Shown here: in pieces, positions 1-7,093 of the stretch
Position numbering within the stretch: the first letter of the stretch is position 1
How the letters are laid out: every line of letters starts with the position of its first letter
NCBI RefSeq assembly: GCF_023062595.1
Contig: NZ_JALLAN010000002.1
Coordinates: 314,099 to 378,098, forward strand
Source of the DNA: Arthrobacter rhizosphaerae
Lineage (GTDB): Bacteria; Actinomycetota; Actinomycetes; Actinomycetales; Micrococcaceae
Reading direction: 5' to 3'
Length of the DNA: 64,000 nt
Notes under the pieces: model-generated
The model's database searches: none
The model's input: the letters and a program-made list of their open reading frames with translations, nothing else
Told to the model about the DNA's origin: nothing
Translations under genes and position numbers: made by a program

Positions 1-2381
1 TCGTACAGCGGAACAACGGTGCCGGGCAATGCGGGGGCAACGCCAACGGGAGTGCTGAGATCAATGCGCCGGGTTCCCTGCAGCACCAGGTCCTCGAGGT
101 CTTCGAAGCCCCACGTCTGGTGCGCATTGCTGGTGGCCGTGGCTGTGGATCCGCTGGACGAGGCCAGGGCCACTGACGAGCCGGCAGCTGTCTGGCTGCC
201 GGAGACCTGGAGTGCGATGGCCGCCGCAGCATTCACCAGGGTCCATTGCTTCCCGTTTTCGGTGGTCACAATCCACTGCGCCGTCGGCTGGGCCTTGGCT
301 TCCTCCAGGCTCAGGGTGACGAGGCGGGCAGATCCCGACTGGCTGCCGTTCATGATCCCTCCATCACCCGTCAGAACCTTCCCGTCCTTGTTGGTGACGA
401 CGAACCGCCGGTCGTAAGCGTATTCGTCGTCGGCCTTCACAGCGTTGAACGTCCACAGCTGCGGCGCGATGTCGGTTGCATTGGCGCCCAGGTCCTGAAT
501 GGAAACCGTCGAGTCCACCTTGGCCGTGAGGTACTTGCCGCTCGCCTCGCCGCCAACCTGGTAGGTGTGGCCGTCTTTCACCGCAGGGGCGTCATCGGCC
601 ACGCCGCTGACGCCGTCCACCAGGAAGGTCACCACTGACGCAGCCGGAATTTCGAGCGTGGCCTTCTTTCCTGCACGGTCCACGGACACAGGCGCACCCT
701 TGATCAGGGCGTTGCGTTCAATGTCCTCAATGGGCGACTTCGTGGTGATCACCGGGGTCACAGTGGCGCCGTCGGCAATAGTGCCGAACTTGGACAGGTC
801 AATGGTGACTGTCTCGGGGGCCGCGTTGTCGTTGAAGTGCACCAGGGTGGCGCCGCTGCCGTCTGCCCGCAGTGCGCTCGCGGTCTCCGGATTGTCGTTG
901 GCGATCAGGAAATCGCCGGGCCGGATGTAGTGCGTAAAGTTCCGGGTGGTGTTGTATTTCTGGTTTGTCAGCACACGGCACTTGGCATCCTCGGCGGAGT
1001 CGCCATCGTTGAGCCGGCGGTTGGAGGAGCCCACCCGGCCCTCATAGTTGCAGTCGAAGTCGACGTAAATGGAGCCCCAGCCGCCGTTTCCGTGTTCCTG
1101 CTTGTAGGTGTCCTCCACCGGCTGCCAGAAGACCCAGGCCTCCGGTTCCAGCTCACGGAGATCGTTGACCATGCGGCCCGCGATGCCGAGGCCGTTGTTG
1201 ATGTTGGAGCGGTCCCAGCCTCCGGTGGTGTCGCCGAGCGCAGGGTTGCCACCCCAGGAGCCGCCGACTTCACTCATCCACAGGGGTTTCTGAGTGGCTT
1301 TGGCAAGGTCCCGGACGCGGCGCCGGTCGTTGGTGCCATAGGTGTGGACGTTGAGCTGAGCGACGGCGTCCTTTGCCTGCTGGCTGTAGGCGTTCCAGTT
1401 GTTCATGAACTTCGTGGGGTCTGTCTCGTCCATCGCGGAAATGACGGCGTCAGTGGTGGTGGCGTCCTTGGCGAGCTCGCCCGCCAGCAGCTTGGTGACG
1501 CGGTCCTGCGCGGGCGGGTAGATCAGGGCGCCTTCCTGCTTCTGGGTGTAGGAAGTGGGCGGCTTGCCGGTGACGTTGTCGATGGTTGTTGACCAGTAGC
1601 CGGAGTTCGGCTCGTTGAAGGGGTCAATGGTGTCCACCTTGATGCCGCTGCCCTTTTCCAGCAGTTCGACGGACTTCTTCATGTAGGCGGCGAACTTTTG
1701 CTCAGCCTGGGGCAGCAGGTTCTCGCCCTTGTTGGTGCTGACCTGGCCTGAGACGTACCCGCTTTTGGTCATGAACCACGGCGGCGAGTTGCTGAAGGCT
1801 TCCCAGTGCGTGATCTGCTGTTCGGCGGCGAGCCGTTCCACCCACCAGCGCTGGGTCTTGTCCGCGTCGGGGTTGTAGGAGGAGGGATCGTCCGGGTTCC
1901 ACTGGTTCAGGAATGCGAGCTTGTTTGCCTGAGTCGGGTCCACTGAGCCGTCAGGCCGGTACAGGTTGGAAAGTACGGGCTTCTCAGCGGTGGCTTCACT
2001 TACGGGGTTCCACCAGCCCTCCACGGCGCTGCCGTCGTTGAGGTAATTTGCGACGTCGGACGCACTCCCGCCGCCCACGTTGTAGCGGGCGATGTTGAGG
2101 TTCAAGCCGTTCTCGCCAAAGACCTTTTGGTACAGCTCCTCGCGGATCTCCTCCGGATAGCCACCAGTAGCGTTGGCGAACCAGACGAGGCTGGTGCCCC
2201 ACCCCTGGAAGGCTTTGCCCTTACTGGCGGGGTTGGGGGTGATGGTGACAGGAGTGCCCACGGTTTCAGCCGCTGTGGCCGGAGCTGCACTGCCGGAGAA
2301 AGCCACCAGTCCCGACGCTGCTGTTGCAGCCATTACGGCCATTGCCGCCGAGCGCCGGAGCCGGCCTTCGGAAAACGTCAT
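1..2381 (-). CDS. Secreted GH30-like glycosidase with C-terminal ricin-type module (3' end outside window)
   Basis: Likely extracellular polysaccharide hydrolase of the GH30 kind, in style closest to endo-beta-1,6-galactanases. The reading frame opens at ATG 2381 (an in-frame ATG at 2396 is closed by a stop four codons on) and stays open for 793 codons to the window edge, so the C-terminus is missing. Residues 1 to about 37 form a signal peptide. FNEPNSG near residue 257 holds the probable acid/base Glu and WMSEVGG near residue 371 the probable nucleophile. A beta-rich segment follows, then from about residue 600 a stretch with QLWTFNA and QWIVTT that resembles a ricin-type (CBM13-like) sugar-binding domain. 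The gene stands alone, divergent from the ZIP gene. GH30 family and secretion are fairly sure; the substrate is inferred. Confidence 0.85.
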   Translation of the reverse strand, partial: MTFSEGRLRRSAAMAVMAATAASGLVAFSGSAAPATAAETVGTPVTITPNPASKGKAFQGWGTSLVWFANATGGYPEEIREELYQKVFGENGLNLNIARYNVGGGSASDVANYLNDGSAVEGWWNPVSEATAEKPVLSNLYRPDGSVDPTQANKLAFLNQWNPDDPSSYNPDADKTQRWWVERLAAEQQITHWEAFSNSPPWFMTKSGYVSGQVSTNKGENLLPQAEQKFAAYMKKSVELLEKGSGIKVDTIDPFNEPNSGYWSTTIDNVTGKPPTSYTQKQEGALIYPPAQDRVTKLLAGELAKDATTTDAVISAMDETDPTKFMNNWNAYSQQAKDAVAQLNVHTYGTNDRRRVRDLAKATQKPLWMSEVGGSWGGNPALGDTTGGWDRSNINNGLGIAGRMVNDLRELEPEAWVFWQPVEDTYKQEHGNGGWGSIYVDFDCNYEGRVGSSNRRLNDGDSAEDAKCRVLTNQKYNTTRNFTHYIRPGDFLIANDNPETASALRADGSGATLVHFNDNAAPETVTIDLSKFGTIADGATVTPVITTKSPIEDIERNALIKGAPVSVDRAGKKATLEIPAASVVTFLVDGVSGVADDAPAVKDGHTYQVGGEASGKYLTAKVDSTVSIQDLGANATDIAPQLWTFNAVKADDEYAYDRRFVVTNKDGKVLTGDGGIMNGSQSGSARLVTLSLEEAKAQPTAQWIVTTENGKQWTLVNAAAAIALQVSGSQTAAGSSVALASSSGSTATATSNAHQTWGFEDLEDLVLQGTRRIDLSTPVGVAPALPGTVVPLY

Positions 2382-2456
2382 TGTTCAGCCCTTCATCGTT
2401 GGAGAGTGTCGTGATCGGACGCTGCCCGTCAACGACGTCCAGCCGATCCGCTACCC

Positions 2457-2480
2457 GCCGACGCTAATACCGCCGTCGGC
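2457..2480. promoter_or_regulatory. Short inverted repeat upstream of the GH30-like gene
   Basis: GCCGACG (2457-2463) and CGTCGGC (2474-2480) are perfect complements separated by 10 bases, about 75 bases upstream of the glycosidase start. It could be an operator, but no regulator in the window can be tied to it. Confidence 0.3.
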
Positions 2481-2544
2481 AGCCCACAAGGAATGCGAAC
2501 ATGAACGAACAAACTCGATCATCAACAAGCAAGTGGCGCGGGCT

Positions 2545-2567
2545 TATTGTTCGGCACTATTGTTCGG
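2545..2567. promoter_or_regulatory. Direct repeat TATTGTTCGG x2 in the glycosidase/ZIP divergent region
   Basis: The 10-mer TATTGTTCGG occurs at 2545-2554 and again at 2558-2567, a 13-base period, 28 bases before the ZIP start. Related GAACAA-type words lie at about 2500-2515. The regular spacing suggests a protein site or promoter element for one or both divergent genes. Confidence 0.35.
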
Positions 2568-2594
2568 GACCCGCGCCGGATCCATACTGGCAAA

Positions 2595-3386
2595 ATGTTG
2601 ATGGCGGTCCTCTTCGGTGCAGTGGCCTCCAGCGCACTGCTGGCGGGAGCCTTCATCGGAGTGCGGTTTGAGTTGCCCAAGAGGCTCTTGGCCATCCTGC
2701 TCTCCTTCGCCTCCGGGGCACTCATTACCGCACTGACGTTTGAACTTTTCGAGGATGCCTACGAACGGGGCGGGATAGAGCGGGCCGCCATTGGGCTTTT
2801 TGCCGGTGCAGCAGTATTCACCGGCCTCAGTGCGCTGCTGGACCGGTGGGCTCAGCCAGGAGCCGGAGGCGCTCCTGCCGATGAGTTCCAGGGGAGCGCC
2901 AAACTTGATACCGACGCCGCTGCTTCCGACCGTCCACCCACCCCTTCATCCACCCGCGGCGCTGCAGGCATGGCCCTCCTTGCGGCGGTCACGCTGGACG
3001 GAGTTCCGGAGAATCTCGCCCTGGGCATCTCGCTCGGAGAAGGTACCGGTGGCTTGGCCTTGTTGGCGGCCATCTTTGTTTCCAACCTCCCGGAGGCACT
3101 TGTGGGGGCGTCATCCATGAAGGCGCAAGGAAAAACTTCCGGCCTGGTCATCGGGCTGTGGACTGCCTGCGCCGTGCTTCTGGTGCTGGCCGTGGTCCTT
3201 GGTGCAGGTCCGCTTTCGGGAAGCGACCCTAAAACCATTTCCGTGCCTCTGGCGTTCGCCGCCGGCGCCGTCATCGCTTCACTCGCCGACACACTGATGC
3301 CCGAAGCATACGAGCATGGCGGCCCTGCAGTGGCCCTGAGCACTGCCGCGGGCTTTGTGCTTTCCTTCGTTCTGTCCCTTGCCTGA
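2595..3386 (+). CDS. ZIP-family-like metal transporter with altered metal motif
   Basis: Predicted integral membrane metal-ion permease of 263 residues with about eight hydrophobic segments and a short hydrophilic loop near residues 95-130 rich in Asp, Ser and Pro. The paired helices carrying TLDGVPENLALGIS and SNLPEALVGASSM match the position of the ZIP family HNxPEG and HE-type motifs, but the usual His residues are replaced by Asp and Ser. The frame is open further upstream, but ATG 2595 or ATG 2601 begins directly before the first membrane helix, so 2595 was taken; no strong ribosome site is visible at either. It stands alone, divergent from the glycosidase gene. Family placement is good; the metal and the direction of transport cannot be read from the sequence. 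Confidence 0.75.
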   Translation: MLMAVLFGAVASSALLAGAFIGVRFELPKRLLAILLSFASGALITALTFELFEDAYERGGIERAAIGLFAGAAVFTGLSALLDRWAQPGAGGAPADEFQGSAKLDTDAAASDRPPTPSSTRGAAGMALLAAVTLDGVPENLALGISLGEGTGGLALLAAIFVSNLPEALVGASSMKAQGKTSGLVIGLWTACAVLLVLAVVLGAGPLSGSDPKTISVPLAFAAGAVIASLADTLMPEAYEHGGPAVALSTAAGFVLSFVLSLA

Positions 3387-3540
3387 TGATCAGGACGGCT
3401 GATTTAAGACACCCACAGCCTCGTCCGGAAGGACTATTCTGGAGAATACCGTTCAGCAGGGTTACGGGCCAATGCCTGCCGGTGATTCGCTGGCGATTCC
3501 AGGCCTACCTGTTCAGGCACGGTGGAGAGCGGTCTGTCCC

Positions 3541-4287
3541 ATGGCAACTGAAGCGAAGAAGGAAGCAGCGGCGGAGATTGGACTCCATCTCCAGGATCTG
3601 GTGTTGGACAGTTCAGACGTGGGGGAGTTCCTCAACGAGCTCGCCGCCTACTCGGCCAACAGCCTGTCCAGGCCCGGTTTGAGCGTGTACTGCGGTATCA
3701 CTGTGATCCGGCGGAAACGGGCAGTGACGATAGCCAGCAGCAATGATTGTGCCCGTGCCATGGACGAGCTGCAGAACACCTTCGGTGAGGGCCCGTGCCT
3801 GACAGCGATGAAGGAAATGGCAACCATTCACGTGCCCGATCTGCGCGATGAACACCGCTGGCCCGACTACGTTCGTGCCGTAGGAGGGCAGGGCATCCTG
3901 TCCATCCTGGGCGTGCCGCTTCCTCTCGAAGGGCAAACGCGGGCAGCGCTCAATGTGTACTCTCCGGAAGCCCACGGGTTCTCCGGGGAGGACATTGCAG
4001 AGGCTGAAGACTTTGCCGAGCGAATCTCGAAGAGCCTGCGGTTGGCCCTGCGGATAGCCCAGCTGACAGATTCGCGGAATGATCTTGCGGCCGCAATGCA
4101 GTCCCGTACGACTATTGACCTCGCTGTCGGAGCGATCATGGCGCAGAACAGGTGCAGCCAGGATGCCGCCCAACAGATGCTCACCAGGGCCTCGAATAGC
4201 CGGAATATCAAGCTGAGGGACGTAGCCGCCGGGATCATTGCATCCATGACTGAGGACGCGGCGGTGCACACCCACTTTGACGAGTAG
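3541..4287 (+). CDS. GAF-ANTAR regulator (1 of 3)
   Basis: Cytoplasmic sensor-regulator of 248 residues. A GAF domain covers about residues 20-160 (FGEGPCLTA and ALNVYSPE are typical) and a C-terminal ANTAR three-helix domain covers about 180-240 (RTTIDLAVGAIMAQNRCS). ANTAR domains bind structured RNA and usually act in antitermination; the GAF domain would sense a small ligand or redox signal. ATG 3541 was chosen because the protein aligns from there with the paralogue at 26722-27465 and GGAGAG lies 11 bases upstream; the extra upstream frame is not protein-like. It shares with that paralogue the order LQ(D/E)LVL(D/T)SSDVG at the N-terminus. The zinc-ribbon gene follows 119 bases downstream. 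The RNA target is unknown. Confidence 0.88.
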   Translation: MATEAKKEAAAEIGLHLQDLVLDSSDVGEFLNELAAYSANSLSRPGLSVYCGITVIRRKRAVTIASSNDCARAMDELQNTFGEGPCLTAMKEMATIHVPDLRDEHRWPDYVRAVGGQGILSILGVPLPLEGQTRAALNVYSPEAHGFSGEDIAEAEDFAERISKSLRLALRIAQLTDSRNDLAAAMQSRTTIDLAVGAIMAQNRCSQDAAQQMLTRASNSRNIKLRDVAAGIIASMTEDAAVHTHFDE

Positions 4288-4406
4288 GGCAGCCTGTGAG
4301 GGCAGGCCCTATGCTTGTCGGATTGGCTGCAGGACGTTAGCCTGATCTCGGGAGCAACGCTCAAGCAGAGTGGGCACAGGCCTCCCATACAGCAGGAGTC
4401 CTGTCA

Positions 4407-4841
4407 GTGTCGACCATCTCCAACCGCTTCATTCCAGGCGGCGCCCACCATCCTTACAGCCAGCGGCTCTGGTGCACCCAATGTCATACCGATCGATTCC
4501 TGATCGTCGAGTCCATCGAAGCCCTCGAAGGAGGGGAACGGGATCTCGTCAGGGTTTCCTACACCTGCGGGGAGTGTGAATACTTCTACGAGCATCCCGC
4601 CGGTGTGCCTCAGGTGGCGGCCATCCTCAACCGTCCCGGTACACCAAGGTCCTTGGGGGTACTGCAGTTCGGCGGCGAATATATCCACTGTGGTGAACCT
4701 ATGCACGTGGCAGGATCCGAGCTCCGCAATGCCTATGCCGAAATGAAAACGGAACGGGAGCCTGAGGCCCTCCTGGACGTTTACCTCAGGACCCGCGTCC
4801 TCAGATGCAATTGCGGATTCCAGATGGAGATACCCGTCTGA
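4407..4841 (+). CDS. Cys-rich putative zinc-ribbon protein, function unknown
   Basis: A 144-residue soluble protein of unrecognised family. It carries four Cys-containing knuckles: WCTQCH (about residue 26), YTCGECEYF (about 52), HCGEPMH (about 93) and RCNCGFQ (about 133), enough to build two zinc ribbons. The start is GTG 4407 with AGCAGGAG eight bases upstream. It lies between two GAF-ANTAR loci and is convergent with the small gene at 4858, with only 16 bases between stops. No signal peptide or membrane segment. Role unknown; metal binding is an inference from the Cys spacing. Confidence 0.7.
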   Translation: MSTISNRFIPGGAHHPYSQRLWCTQCHTDRFLIVESIEALEGGERDLVRVSYTCGECEYFYEHPAGVPQVAAILNRPGTPRSLGVLQFGGEYIHCGEPMHVAGSELRNAYAEMKTEREPEALLDVYLRTRVLRCNCGFQMEIPV

Positions 4842-4857
4842 GCAGCTTCTGACTCTT

Positions 4858-5169
4858 TCAGGTGTTCCTATTGGAATTCTTTCTGCCGGTGCCGCCGGCG
4901 TCGTGGCTGTCCTCCAGGTCCTCGGCGTAGGGGGCACGGGGCAGCGGGGGGACTGCTTCGATCAGTTCGTTGGCGGCACAGGCCAGCAGATCCCGTTGCA
5001 GTATAGGCAGGGACAAAAGCCCCTGCAGGTAGGCGTGGACCTCGTATTCCCCCACTGCTCCACCGATGCTGAAGTACGTCAGCCATAGATCCGCCGGGGT
5101 AATGTCGGCGAATTTGAGTGCCTTCCTGAGCAGGCGGCACTGTTCTTCTTCGTGGGCTTCGAACCCCAT
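4858..5169 (-). CDS. Small protein in operon with GAF-ANTAR regulator
   Basis: A 103-residue soluble protein of unknown function. ATG 5169 is preceded by GAGGAG at a good distance, so the longer upstream frame is set aside. The body (about residues 1-80) looks helical and is followed by a polar tail rich in Asp, Gly, Lys and Asn. It begins 11 bases after the stop of the GAF-ANTAR gene and is very likely co-transcribed and co-translated with it, so it may be a partner or output of that regulator. Confidence 0.7.
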   Translation of the reverse strand: MGFEAHEEEQCRLLRKALKFADITPADLWLTYFSIGGAVGEYEVHAYLQGLLSLPILQRDLLACAANELIEAVPPLPRAPYAEDLEDSHDAGGTGRKNSNRNT

Positions 5170-5180
5170 CGGTGACTCCT

Positions 5181-5900
5181 CTACCCGCGGCGTCCCGGTA
5201 CGGCTGCAATGATCCGACTGCACTCTTCCAGGAGCGTGGTCCGATCTGCACGGACACGGCTCAGGAGTTCCTGCATTGCGTCCTCGCTGCTCAACCCGTG
5301 CCGTTCCATCAATATGCCGGTTGCCCGCGCGATGGTGTCCCTGCTGTAAAGGGCGGTTTCCAGCGATTCGCTGATACGACGCGGCGTTTCAGAACTTTGG
5401 ACATTGGCCAGGAGCGTTGCGGCGGGTCCTGCGAACAGCTGAAGGAGCCGGCTTGTTTCCTCGTCATAAATCCCTGGCAGGGCGGCGTAGATTTTCAGCG
5501 CCCCGAGTGTTTCTTTGCCTGCAATGAGTGGAGTGCTCAGCACTGAGCGGATGGGCAGATCCTTCATTGCGGCGCACCATTCCGGCCACCGGGATTCCGT
5601 CCGCACATCCTCGACGAGAATTGTTTGTTCCGAAGCCCAGGCGGTCAGGCAGGGTCCCTGCCCCAGTTCGTATTGTGAGGCATCCGCCTCTTGCACGATC
5701 TTGTCCGTAGCCGCGCTGCTGGTGCGTCTGCCCTGTGAATCGAGGAGGGAGATACCCGCCCCCAGCGTTCCCGGAATGGCCTGCTTGGCGGCACTGGCGA
5801 GCAACTGTACAGCGCGTTCAACTTTCTCCTCAGTGAGGAGCAATCCCTTCACCCGGGCGATGACTGAGGAAAGTTCGTCGAGGGGAAGCTGTTTGGACAT
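5181..5900 (-). CDS. GAF-ANTAR regulator (2 of 3)
   Basis: A 239-residue sensor-regulator. The GAF domain spans about residues 15-160 (ELGQGPCLTAW, RSVLSTPLIAGKETLGALKI) and the ANTAR domain about 170-235 (RDTIARATGILMERHGLSSEDA). It is more distant from the other two GAF-ANTAR proteins of the window than they are from each other. Start ATG 5900 has AAGAGG six bases upstream. It heads a two-gene unit with the small protein at 4858-5169. ANTAR domains act on RNA hairpins; the ligand of the GAF domain and the target transcript are unknown. Confidence 0.88.
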   Translation of the reverse strand: MSKQLPLDELSSVIARVKGLLLTEEKVERAVQLLASAAKQAIPGTLGAGISLLDSQGRRTSSAATDKIVQEADASQYELGQGPCLTAWASEQTILVEDVRTESRWPEWCAAMKDLPIRSVLSTPLIAGKETLGALKIYAALPGIYDEETSRLLQLFAGPAATLLANVQSSETPRRISESLETALYSRDTIARATGILMERHGLSSEDAMQELLSRVRADRTTLLEECSRIIAAVPGRRG

Positions 5901-6133
5901 GGTTGCCTCTTGATCGGGTTCGGGGGCGTGGGCTCAGACCCATTCCGGGGTTCCCCAGCCCACAAGCCGGCTACTTCCAGCATAGCCTCAAGCCGGGTTG
6001 GGCGCCGGGAACCCCCGCCGCCATAAGTCTGACTCAAGGTTGAATCAAGAACACTCTTTCCGGTCTTTTGCAGCCTGAATTCGCTGTAACTTGATCTCTA
6101 AGCCTCCGCTTTCCCCCGAAGACCGGAGTGCCT
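5901..6133. other. Gene-free stretch upstream of GAF-ANTAR gene
   Basis: About 230 bases with no supported gene between the GAF-ANTAR start and the PAP2 terminator-like hairpin. It must hold the promoter of the leftward GAF-ANTAR operon, but no clear -35/-10 pair was identified. Confidence 0.5.
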
Positions 6134-6176
6134 GGAAGCCCCCGCGCTTGAGTCACAGGCTCGCGCAGGGGCTTCC
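6134..6176 (-). terminator. Hairpin after PAP2 gene
   Basis: GGAAGCCCC (6134-6142) pairs with GGGGCTTCC (6168-6176); GCGC blocks inside extend the stem past one mismatch. It starts two bases after the PAP2 stop codon. There is no T-run, so it is terminator-like rather than a textbook intrinsic terminator. Confidence 0.6.
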
Positions 6177-6177
6177 G

Positions 6178-6903
6178 TCATGTGGAGTTTGGGATGATCG
6201 GAGAGTCAGTCATCCTGGCTATGAGGAAGGACCTGCGCAATGGCGGTTCGACCATCCTGTTCCAGAGAGGAAGCCAGAACAGGATGGCGGCGGTGCTGAT
6301 GAGTACCGCACCCATAACGTCGCTGGGATAGTGAACGCCCAGATACAGCCGGGAGTATGCAACCACCGTGACAAGAACCGCGCCGGCGACGGCGGTGACC
6401 GTTCTTTGATGCCGGGTTTGCGCCAGCACCAGGACGGCACCCCACGCCAGTGCAGCCGCGAACGCCGTATGCCCGCTTGGGAAGCTGTCGTGGCCGGCTT
6501 CTGCGATCAGGGCCTGTGTGGCTTCGGTTGGTGGTCTTAGCCGGAGGACGGCGATTTTCCCTACTTCAGACGATAGCCACCCGATTGAAACCAGGGACCC
6601 AAATGCAATTGCTGTGAGTGGCCTCTTCAGAATCGCCAGGAGCAGGCAGGCGAAGGCAAGAATGATGACGTTTCCCAGCGGGGAGAAGAGGCTGTGAAGG
6701 GCAAGAAACAGCCCTGTGAGAATGGGGTTTCGGCCGGGGATCAGCAGTTGATCCATTGCCAGATCAGGTCCCGGGGAACCATAGGTTTTTGCAAGGTGGC
6801 CCAGCACAAAAGTCAGTGTGAACAGTCCGAGGGAAGCAGCCAGCAGCAACCAGCTTTTGCCCGGCACACCGAGGGAAGGCACGGGGCGGAGTGCTTCCTT
6901 CAT
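6178..6903 (-). CDS. PAP2-family membrane phosphatase
   Basis: A 241-residue membrane phosphatase with about six hydrophobic helices. The three PAP2 motifs are in order: KIAVLRLRPP (K-x6-RP), FPSGHTAFA (PSGH) and SRLYLGVHYPSD (SR-x5-H), carrying the catalytic His and phosphate-binding Arg residues. Such enzymes dephosphorylate lipid phosphates such as undecaprenyl diphosphate or phosphatidate at the membrane. The ATG at 6903 has GAAAGAAG just upstream. A second PAP2 gene lies at 38383. It is divergent from the penicillin-binding protein gene (190 bases apart), which would fit a role in cell-wall lipid-carrier recycling, but the substrate is not proven. Confidence 0.85.
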   Translation of the reverse strand: MKEALRPVPSLGVPGKSWLLLAASLGLFTLTFVLGHLAKTYGSPGPDLAMDQLLIPGRNPILTGLFLALHSLFSPLGNVIILAFACLLLAILKRPLTAIAFGSLVSIGWLSSEVGKIAVLRLRPPTEATQALIAEAGHDSFPSGHTAFAAALAWGAVLVLAQTRHQRTVTAVAGAVLVTVVAYSRLYLGVHYPSDVMGAVLISTAAILFWLPLWNRMVEPPLRRSFLIARMTDSPIIPNST

Positions 6904-7093
6904 GTCTTCTTTCTGGCAGGAGCTGCAGGAAAACGAGGGGGTTCAAGTATTCCACCGGAACCCTTCCACGTGAATATGGGCGGACGCTGACTGAATGCTG
7001 GGCGAGCCCATCGATCCCGGCCAGGGCTCTGGAACACGGGGTGCCGTCGGGCGTACTCTGGAGACACGTTCCACCCCTTTGAGCTGGAGAGCC

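Noticed and set aside
837..1592. 251-codon open frame on the plus strand
   Set aside because: It is antisense to the continuous GH30-like gene, whose motifs and signal peptide are clear; the composition is that of a GC-rich shadow frame.
3386..3682. 98-codon frame after the ZIP gene
   Set aside because: It overlaps the start of the GAF-ANTAR gene in another phase and has no recognisable domain or ribosome site.
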